Origin: Solirubrobacterales bacterium | GTDB taxonomy: Bacteria > Actinomycetota > Thermoleophilia > Solirubrobacterales > Solirubrobacteraceae | DNA: 39,053 nucleotides | Direction: 5' to 3' | Assembly (NCBI GenBank): GCA_003138355.1 | Contig: PLFX01000028.1 | Location: 16,656 to 55,708 of the forward strand | Shown: positions 32,257 to 39,053 of the stretch, piece after piece | Layout of the letters: each line of letters starts with the position of its first letter | Position numbering within the stretch: the stretch's first letter is position 1 | Notes under the pieces: generated by a model | Database searches by the model: none | What the model saw: only the letters and a program-made list of their open reading frames with translations | What the model was told of the DNA's origin: nothing | Made by a program: the position numbers and the translations under genes

Positions 32257-34761
32257 CTAAGCCACGGGGGCCGGAGCCGCCTCGGGTTCGGGCGCGTCCG
32301 GCAGTGAGCTGTCAACGCTCGCCTCGACCTTCACGATCGCCCCGACGGGCGCTGGCGCGATCAGGTTTCCCTCGACGGGACTGCCGTCGACGATCAGGCT
32401 CTTGACGCGACCGGTAGTGCCCTTGCTCTTCTTGACGCTGATCTCGTACGTCGCGCCCCGCCAGCGGCGCGTCGCGGTGAAGCCTTCCCAATCCCCCGGC
32501 AGGACCGGGTCGATTCGCAGGCCCTCGAGCTCGGGCCGGATGCCGAGGATCCACTGCGTGATCCCGACGAGGTGCCATGAAGCCGTGCCGGTGAGCCACG
32601 AGTTCTTGGCCTCGCCGTGGGTCGGCGCATCGCGGCCCGCGATCGTCTGCGCGTAGCAGTAGGGCTCGCAGCGGTGCACGGCGCTGATCGCCGAGCGCGC
32701 CGACGGGTTGGTTCGCTTGTAGTAGTCGAACGCGCCGTCGGCGTCCCCGTTGATCGCCGCGGCGATCAGGATCCACGCGTTCGTGTGGCAGAAGACGCTC
32801 GCGTTCTCCTTATAGCCCGGGGGATAGGAGGTGATCTCGCCGAGGCGGAGCTGGTAGCTCGTGAACGCCGGCTGGACGAGCATCACGCCGTGGTCGGTCG
32901 CGAGGTGCTCGCGCACGCTCGCCAGCGCCCGGTTCGCGCGCCCGTCATCCGCGCCGATCCCGGCCATCACGCAGATGCCCTGCGGCTCGACGAAGATCTT
33001 GCCTTCGGTTTCGCTCGCGGAACCCACCGGCTCGCCGAAGTAGTCGTACGCGCGGCGAAACCACTCGCCGTCCCAGCCGTGCTCGCCGACCGCGGATGCC
33101 ATCTTCGCGCTCTCGAGCTCGTAGAGCCTCGCGTCGACGTCTTCGCCAAGGGACCGCGCGAGCGCGGCGAGCTCGCTTGTTGCGAGCACGAAAAGGCCGG
33201 CGATGAACACCGACTCGGCTACGCCGCCGTCCCTGTTCGCGGTCGTCTGGAAGGACTCGCCCGGATGCTCCGAGAAGCAGTTGAGGTTCAGGCAGTCGTT
33301 CCAGTCTGCCCTGCCGATCAGCGGCAGCCCGTGGGGCCCAAGCCGCTCGAGCGTGTAGCGCACGCAACGCTGGAGATGCTCGTAGAGCGGCGTTTCGCTG
33401 CCGGGCTCGTTGTCGTAGGGGATGCGCTCTTCGAGGATTTCGGCTTCGCCCGTTTCCTTCACGTAGGCGCAGACGGCAAGGACCAGCCACAGTGGGTCGT
33501 CGTTGAAGCCCGATCCGATCGCGTGGTTGCCGCGCTTTGTGAGCGGCTGGTACTGGTGGTAGGCGCCGCCCGAGGCGAGCTGTGTCGAGGCGAGGTCGAG
33601 GATCCGCGCGCGCGCGCGATCGGGGATCGCGCTGAGGCAGCCGAGGAGGTCCTGGCTCGAGTCGCGAAAGCCCATGCCGCGCCCCGTTCCCGACTCGAAC
33701 GATGAGATCGACCGGCTGAGGTTAAACGTGACCATGTTCTGGTAGGGGTTCCAGATATTGACCATCCGGTTCGTGTCGGCGTCGGGGGTGTTCACTGTGA
33801 GTGCCGCGAGCGACTCGCCCCAGTAGGCGCGAAGCGTCGCCAAGCCCTCCTCGACGGCTGTCGAGGAACGCCAGTGTTCGAGCACCGCTTTGGCCCGCTT
33901 CTTGTTGATCGCCTGCGAGCCGGGTGGATCGAACTTCTCGTCGACCGCGTTCTCCTGGTAGCCGAGCAGGAAGATCACTTCGCGTGTCTGGCCGGCAGCG
34001 AGCTCCAGCCGCACGTGGTGGGAGCCGATCGGCGCCCAGCCGTGGGCGATCGAGTCGAACGATTCACCGCGCGCGACCGCGAGCGGCGAATCCCAGCTGC
34101 GGTAGGCGCCGAGGAACGCCTCACGCTGGGTGTCGAAGCCGGCGAGCGGCTCCGAGCAGGCGAAGTACGCGAAATGGTCGCGTCGCTCGCGGTACTCGGT
34201 CTTGTGGAAGATGACGCCGTCCTCGACCTCGACCTCGCCGGTGTTGAAGTTGCGCTGGCCGTTCGTGCTGTCGTCGCGCGCGTCCCAGAGGCAGAATTCG
34301 AGCGCCGAGAAGAGCGAGAGGTTGGCTTGCTCGCTGCGTTCGTTGGTCACACGAACGCGCCAGACCTCGAGCTCCTCGCCGAGCGGGACGTAGTAGAGCG
34401 TCTCGGCTGCTATCCCGCCCCGCGCCGCCGCAATCGTCGTGTACGACAGTCCTTGGCGGCATTCGTAGCGCTCGAGCTCGCTGCGCGTCGGCTGCCAGGA
34501 GGGCGACCAGAAGTCACCGTCGGCGTCGTCGCGCAGATAGATGTAGCGGCCGCCGAAGTCGAACGGCACGTTGTTGTGCCGGTAACGGGTCAGGCGCCGT
34601 AGTAGCGGGTCACGGTAGAACGAGCAGCCGCCGGCGGTGTTCGAGATCAGGCCGAAATATGACTCGAGCCCGAGGTAATTGATCCACGGCAGCGGCGTGT
34701 CGGGCCGCGCGATGACGTACTCGCGGCGCTCGTCGTCGAAGTATCCGAATTCCATCGTCAT
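32257..34761 (-). CDS. GH94 cellobiose phosphorylase
   Basis: This 834-residue enzyme splits cellobiose with phosphate into glucose 1-phosphate and glucose, saving ATP. It closely follows characterised cellobiose phosphorylases: FGYFDDERREYVI, PWINYLG, ISNTAGGCSFYRD, RRLTRYRHNNVP and GDFWSPSWQP in the N-terminal domain, and the catalytic Asp489 in RADWNDCLN. Cytoplasmic, with no signal peptide. ATG 34761 overlaps the GH1 stop (ATGA) and has GAGG nearby; ATG 34755 is six bases on and would give MEFGYFDD, closer to relatives. It ends six bases from the opposing regulator gene. Chitobiose-type phosphorylases are the main alternative; sequence favours cellobiose. Confidence 0.92.
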   Translation of the reverse strand: MTMEFGYFDDERREYVIARPDTPLPWINYLGLESYFGLISNTAGGCSFYRDPLLRRLTRYRHNNVPFDFGGRYIYLRDDADGDFWSPSWQPTRSELERYECRQGLSYTTIAAARGGIAAETLYYVPLGEELEVWRVRVTNERSEQANLSLFSALEFCLWDARDDSTNGQRNFNTGEVEVEDGVIFHKTEYRERRDHFAYFACSEPLAGFDTQREAFLGAYRSWDSPLAVARGESFDSIAHGWAPIGSHHVRLELAAGQTREVIFLLGYQENAVDEKFDPPGSQAINKKRAKAVLEHWRSSTAVEEGLATLRAYWGESLAALTVNTPDADTNRMVNIWNPYQNMVTFNLSRSISSFESGTGRGMGFRDSSQDLLGCLSAIPDRARARILDLASTQLASGGAYHQYQPLTKRGNHAIGSGFNDDPLWLVLAVCAYVKETGEAEILEERIPYDNEPGSETPLYEHLQRCVRYTLERLGPHGLPLIGRADWNDCLNLNCFSEHPGESFQTTANRDGGVAESVFIAGLFVLATSELAALARSLGEDVDARLYELESAKMASAVGEHGWDGEWFRRAYDYFGEPVGSASETEGKIFVEPQGICVMAGIGADDGRANRALASVREHLATDHGVMLVQPAFTSYQLRLGEITSYPPGYKENASVFCHTNAWILIAAAINGDADGAFDYYKRTNPSARSAISAVHRCEPYCYAQTIAGRDAPTHGEAKNSWLTGTASWHLVGITQWILGIRPELEGLRIDPVLPGDWEGFTATRRWRGATYEISVKKSKGTTGRVKSLIVDGSPVEGNLIAPAPVGAIVKVEASVDSSLPDAPEPEAAPAPVA

Positions 34762-36185
34762 GCCTGCCTCAGACCGTTCTCGCCGTCCGATTCGAGCGCG
34801 TTCGCCTGCGCGACCTGCCGGTAGAAGCTCGCGCTGCGCTTCGGAATGCGCCGCTGGCTTTCGAAGTCGACGTAGACGATCCCGAAGCGCGCGTCATAGC
34901 CCAACGCCCATTCGAAGTTGTCGAGCAGGGTCCATACGAAGTAACCGTGCACCGGTGCCCCGCGCTTCAGCGCCCGGTGGACCATGTCGAGGTGATCGCG
35001 CAGATAGCCGCTGCGCTCCGCGTCGTCGATCTCGCCCTGCGAGTCCACTTCGTCCGTCAAGGCGCAGCCGTTCTCAGTCACGTACAGCGGGAGCTCGGAA
35101 CGGGTTTCCTCGTTGATCGCGACTAGCGCGTCGAGCAGCCCGCTCGGCTCGATCGGCCAGCCCAGAGCGTTGCGGGGAAGCTCGGGCGGCGTGTAGTCAG
35201 TCGCGCTCGGTCCGACCTTCGCCGGCTTGCCGGCCGGACGGCCCTGGTCCTCGTCGATCTTGACGTAGTGCGGGTTGTAGTAGTTGACACCGAGGAAATC
35301 GATCGGTGCGCTGATCAGCTCCATGTCGCCTTCGGCGATCAGGTGCGCCGGAGGCAGGATCTGGGCGCGAGCCGCCCGTGGGTACGTGCCGTGGACGATC
35401 GGCTCGAAGAAGAGCCTGTTCTGCTCGGCGTCGGCGATGGCCGCCGCCTCTCGAGCGTTATCGCCGATCGCGCGCACCGGATGAAAGTCGATCGCGATGC
35501 CGACGTTGCCGCCGTCGGGCAACGTGTCGCGCAGCGCGCGCAGCGCAAGGCCGTGGCCGAGCAGGAGGTGGTGCGTCGCCGCTGCGGCTAGCGCGTCGTC
35601 CCTTTGCCCCGGCGCGTGCGTCCCGACGCGGTAGCCCTGGTGGGCGACCTGAATCGGCTCGTTGAGGGTCATCCACATCGCGTCGCTGTCGCCGAGGCTC
35701 GTCGCGACGATCTGCGCGAACTCGGCGAAACGCTCCGCGGTCTCGCGCTTTGGCCAGCCGCCCGCGTCCTCGAGCGCCTGCGGGAGATCCCAGTGGTAGA
35801 GCGTGATCGCGGGCTTGATGCCGCGCCTGCGGAGCCCGTCGACGAGCTTTCGGTAGAAGTCGATGCCGCGCTGGTTGGGCGCTCCGCGGCCTTGCGGCTG
35901 GACGCGCGGCCACGCGATCGAGAGGCGGAACGCGTTCAGGTGGAGGCTCGAGAGCAGTTCGAGGTCGTCCTCCCAGCGGTGATAGAAGTCGCACGCGACG
36001 TCGCCCGTGTCGCCGTGGGCCACCTTCCCCCGCGTGTGGCTGAACGTGTCCCAGATCGACCGCCCGCGGCCGTCCTCCTTCACCGCGCCCTCGATCTGGT
36101 AGGCGGCCGTCGCGGCCCCCCAGAGGAAGCCGGCTGGAAAGGTGCGGGCACGTGCAGCCGCGCCGACACGTCCAGTCGTCGTCAT
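34758..36185 (-). CDS. GH1 beta-glucosidase
   Basis: This 475-residue (beta/alpha)8-barrel hydrolase cleaves terminal beta-glucose from cellobiose and other glucosides. Catalytic residues are E176 (TLNEP, acid/base) and E371 (YVTENG, nucleophile). The start region FPAGFLWGAATAAYQIEGA and the sugar-binding WTLLDNFEWALGYDARFG near the C-terminus are typical of GH1. No signal peptide, so it works inside on imported sugar. It overlaps the phosphorylase gene, and the pair gives hydrolytic and phosphorolytic routes for the same substrate. It follows the Opp-type binding protein, from which it is separated by a strong hairpin. Confidence 0.95.
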   Translation of the reverse strand: MTTTGRVGAAARARTFPAGFLWGAATAAYQIEGAVKEDGRGRSIWDTFSHTRGKVAHGDTGDVACDFYHRWEDDLELLSSLHLNAFRLSIAWPRVQPQGRGAPNQRGIDFYRKLVDGLRRRGIKPAITLYHWDLPQALEDAGGWPKRETAERFAEFAQIVATSLGDSDAMWMTLNEPIQVAHQGYRVGTHAPGQRDDALAAAATHHLLLGHGLALRALRDTLPDGGNVGIAIDFHPVRAIGDNAREAAAIADAEQNRLFFEPIVHGTYPRAARAQILPPAHLIAEGDMELISAPIDFLGVNYYNPHYVKIDEDQGRPAGKPAKVGPSATDYTPPELPRNALGWPIEPSGLLDALVAINEETRSELPLYVTENGCALTDEVDSQGEIDDAERSGYLRDHLDMVHRALKRGAPVHGYFVWTLLDNFEWALGYDARFGIVYVDFESQRRIPKRSASFYRQVAQANALESDGENGLRQA

Positions 36186-36224
36186 CGCGATTCCTGTCCT
36201 TTCGTAAGCTCGGATGGGGCCAGG

Positions 36225-36257
36225 CCCCGCTCCGCCCGTGAGGGAGGCGGAGCGGGG
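36225..36257 (-). terminator. Strong 12-bp hairpin after the binding-protein gene
   Basis: CCCCGCTCCGCC (36225-36236) and GGCGGAGCGGGG (36246-36257) form a perfect 12-bp G+C-rich stem with a 9-base loop, 29 bases after the binding-protein stop and 39 before the GH1 start. On the minus strand no T-run follows, so it is more likely an mRNA-protecting or partial terminator structure that favours the binding protein over the downstream enzymes. Confidence 0.65.
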
Positions 36258-36285
36258 TTACTTGTCCCTGCGTTGCTGCTGCGGG

Positions 36286-38010
36286 CTACTTGGCCGGCTT
36301 CAGGTGCAGCACGATCACCTCATTGGTCGGTGTGTTCGGGCTGCCTGACTCGTATGCGTTGCTGGCGGTCGGCCAGCCTGAGAACGCACCACTGTTGTAC
36401 TCGTCGAACGACGCGCCGTACACGGTCGGGATGACCGGCAGGTTCGCCGCCACGTACTCCTCGAGCGGAGCGGCATCGGCCTTGATTGCGGCCGCTGTCC
36501 CCGCTGTTCCGAGGGTGGCCAGCTCGCTGTCGACTGTCGAGTTATTGAGACCCTCGAAGTCGCCGGAGCCTGAACCGTTGTTCAGCGTGCTGTCGAGCCA
36601 GCCGTCATACAGGCCCCACAGCGTGATTGCCGAGTTCGACCAGTGGCTTGTCGCGCTGCCGAACGTCCCGGCAGCCAGGTCGCTGTACCACGCCGCGTCG
36701 GCGAGGCCGTCGAACGTGCCGTTCATGTGCGCGCTCTGGAGGTTCGCCGCCATGATCGTGTCATCCGACGCGTAGTCCGTGTAATCGGACGGGTCGGTGA
36801 TCGTGATGTCGACTTCCTGGCCACCTTGCGAGTAGTAGCCCTTGCTGTCCAGCGTGAAGGGACCGCCGTTGGCGGCACTGCAGCCGGTCAGCGCTGCGTC
36901 AGCTGCCGCCACGCCGGGGCTCGAGGACAGCGTGTCGCCGGAAACCGCGGAAGCCTCTTGGCTTGCGAAGTTCGGCAGCACGATACCCGAGGCGTTGGTC
37001 GCCGGGGGCTCGAGTCCACTCTCACCTGTCGAGCTGATGTCGCCCCGGTTGATCGCCAGGCTGACTGCTTGGCGGACGCACAGGTTGTTCATCGGCCACG
37101 TACGCAGGTTCGGGATGAGCGAGTTGGTGTTAACGCCCGCGAACCAGACTGCGTGACCCGCCCCGCTCGTGAACGCGCTGAGGCCGGAAATGAAGTTTCC
37201 TGCCCAGTCGAGCGAGTTGTTCTCGAGCGCCGAAAGCACGTCCGACGTCGAGGCGAATGTCGGGAACTGAACTTCCTTGACTGCCGGCGGACCGGCCTTC
37301 TTCGCCCACGGGCCGCCCCAGTACTTCTTGTTGGCGACGAGGACGATACCCGCGGTGTCGTTCTCGGACTTCAGCACGTACGGACCGGTGCCGACCGGGT
37401 GGGTGTCGACGTGCTTGCCCGGGTCGCCGACGTGGCTCCAGATCGACTGCTCAACGATCGGCACGGTGCCGATGTACTGAAGCTCCGTGTAGGCGGACGC
37501 CGTGAAGTAGACGGTCACCGTGTTGCCCTTGACCTTGGCCGCCGGCGTGGCGAGATCCAGGCCACCACCGTTGGCGTCCTTGTTGGCGCCGACCAGGTCG
37601 TATGTGAACGCGACATCTTTCGGGGTCATCGTCTTGCCGTTGCTGAACTTCACGTTCTTGCGAATCGTGAAGGTGATCGAGGTGCCGCCCGGATTCCACT
37701 TGAACTTGGTCGCGAGGAAGTCATACGGCGCCTGCGTCGGCTTGGCGATGTCGAACTGCAGCAGCGATTCATAGATCAGCGTGGGTGCGCCGATGCTGGT
37801 GGTGTCCGTGGTAATGAACGGGTTGAAGTTGTCAACCACTGTCGGTTCCTGGGAGGACTCCATCGTGAGCGTGGAGCTCGCGGCGGCGTGCGCGGAAACC
37901 GCGCCGGCCGGAGCGGCGAACACGCCTGCCGAGGCCGCTGCGGCCGCGGCTACTGCGACCGTCGCGGAGGCACCGGCGAACCAGCGCTTCCTCATAGATA
38001 GGGCTTTCAT
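36286..38010 (-). CDS. Opp/Dpp-type ABC solute-binding protein, probably for cello-oligosaccharides
   Basis: This 574-residue exported binding protein belongs to family SBP_bac_5 (VVDNFNPFITTDTTSIGAPTLIYESL, then FTIRKNVKFSNGKTMTPKDVAFTYD and GTGPYVLKS). Residues 1-40 form a signal peptide (RKRWFAGASATVAVAAAAAASAGVFAAPAGA) without a lipobox. The frame is open to 38298, but ATG 38010 gives a normal signal. Members of this family carry peptides or, in several bacteria, beta-linked oligosaccharides. Linkage to GH1 and GH94 enzymes for beta-glucosides favours sugars here (inference). The ATPase encoded upstream matches the Opp class; permeases would lie beyond the window. Confidence 0.9.
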   Translation of the reverse strand: MKALSMRKRWFAGASATVAVAAAAAASAGVFAAPAGAVSAHAAASSTLTMESSQEPTVVDNFNPFITTDTTSIGAPTLIYESLLQFDIAKPTQAPYDFLATKFKWNPGGTSITFTIRKNVKFSNGKTMTPKDVAFTYDLVGANKDANGGGLDLATPAAKVKGNTVTVYFTASAYTELQYIGTVPIVEQSIWSHVGDPGKHVDTHPVGTGPYVLKSENDTAGIVLVANKKYWGGPWAKKAGPPAVKEVQFPTFASTSDVLSALENNSLDWAGNFISGLSAFTSGAGHAVWFAGVNTNSLIPNLRTWPMNNLCVRQAVSLAINRGDISSTGESGLEPPATNASGIVLPNFASQEASAVSGDTLSSSPGVAAADAALTGCSAANGGPFTLDSKGYYSQGGQEVDITITDPSDYTDYASDDTIMAANLQSAHMNGTFDGLADAAWYSDLAAGTFGSATSHWSNSAITLWGLYDGWLDSTLNNGSGSGDFEGLNNSTVDSELATLGTAGTAAAIKADAAPLEEYVAANLPVIPTVYGASFDEYNSGAFSGWPTASNAYESGSPNTPTNEVIVLHLKPAK

Positions 38011-38041
38011 TGCTGATGTACCTTTCTTCCAGCACAGGGAT

Positions 38042-38076
38042 GTGCAGATTGCACTGCGCGCATGCGACGCATGCGC
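38042..38076 (-). promoter_or_regulatory. Two palindromes upstream of the binding-protein gene
   Basis: GCGCATGCGACGCATGCGC (38058-38076) is a perfect 19-base palindrome around a central A. Next to it, GTGCAGATTGCAC (38042-38054) is a 13-base palindrome. Both lie 32-66 bases before ATG 38010. They could bind a sugar-responsive repressor (LacI-like, for example) or fold in the leader RNA. No clear -35/-10 pair is visible. The closer palindrome leaves room for the leader with its ribosome site GGAAGAAAGG. Confidence 0.45.
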
Positions 38077-38144
38077 TTTGTGATCCGATCGTCCGGCGCG
38101 GTGACCTTCCAAGTGCCGCGTCGGACGGATCGCAAGCTCCTTGA

Positions 38145-39053
<909 letters not shown>

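Noticed and set aside
32617-33705. Long plus-strand frame opposite the cellobiose phosphorylase
   Set aside because: It is antisense to a gene with known catalytic residues and has Arg/Val/Glu-rich shadow composition.
36643-38001. 452-codon plus-strand frame opposite the Opp-type binding protein
   Set aside because: The minus-strand protein has signal peptide and family motifs; the plus frame has none.

Overview
The window is high-GC bacterial DNA (about two thirds G+C by eye) with many GTG and TTG starts, four-base start/stop overlaps, leaderless-looking promoters and long spurious antisense frames. Gene content (fucose, beta-glucoside and protocatechuate breakdown, several sugar ABC importers, GntR, IclR and YtrA regulators) suggests a soil actinobacterium that eats plant material, perhaps Thermoleophilia/Solirubrobacterales. 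That placement is inference; no rRNA or tRNA was seen.

Layout. (1) 1-5907, plus strand: an ABC sugar importer (ATPase cut by the window edge, and permease), L-fuconate dehydratase, a FadR-type GntR regulator and a fucose-dehydrogenase-like aldo/keto reductase. Together these look like the non-phosphorylating L-fucose route. (2) 6024-12527, plus strand: a second GntR regulator, an enolase-superfamily enzyme with altered active-site motifs, then a full CUT1-type importer (binding protein, two permeases, MsmK/UgpC-type ATPase). A 19-bp palindrome covers the -10 region of a leaderless-looking promoter. (3) 12583-18639, minus strand: two more MalF/MalG permease pairs without their own binding protein or ATPase, a YtrA-type GntR regulator between them and a membrane-anchored esterase coupled to one pair. 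(4) 18640-24001: an unexplained 336-bp gene-free stretch with a hairpin, then housekeeping or accessory genes: FKBP lipoprotein, FLVCR-like MFS transporter, VOC protein, fatty acid hydroxylase, an unknown secreted protein and an aldo/keto reductase. (5) 24089-32250, plus strand: an FAH-family hydrolase and a complete protocatechuate-to-3-oxoadipate operon (CoA transferase, thiolase, pcaHG, pcaB, pcaD, pcaC, IclR regulator), nearly all translationally coupled. (6) 32257-39053, minus strand: cellobiose phosphorylase, GH1 beta-glucosidase, an Opp-type solute-binding protein and an Opp-type ATPase cut by the window edge, read as uptake and breakdown of cello-oligosaccharides.

The last gene looks like a chimera. 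Its C-terminal half is an oligopeptide-type ATPase with the local composition. Its N-terminal half is ModC/CysA-like with clearly lower G+C (hand count about 56% against 68% next to it). The join falls in the conserved ABC signature, so a mis-assembly at a contig end is the first explanation to test. The best leads for new biology are the orphan permease/esterase locus, the odd enolase-superfamily enzyme with its palindrome, and the gene-free hairpin region at 18640-18975.
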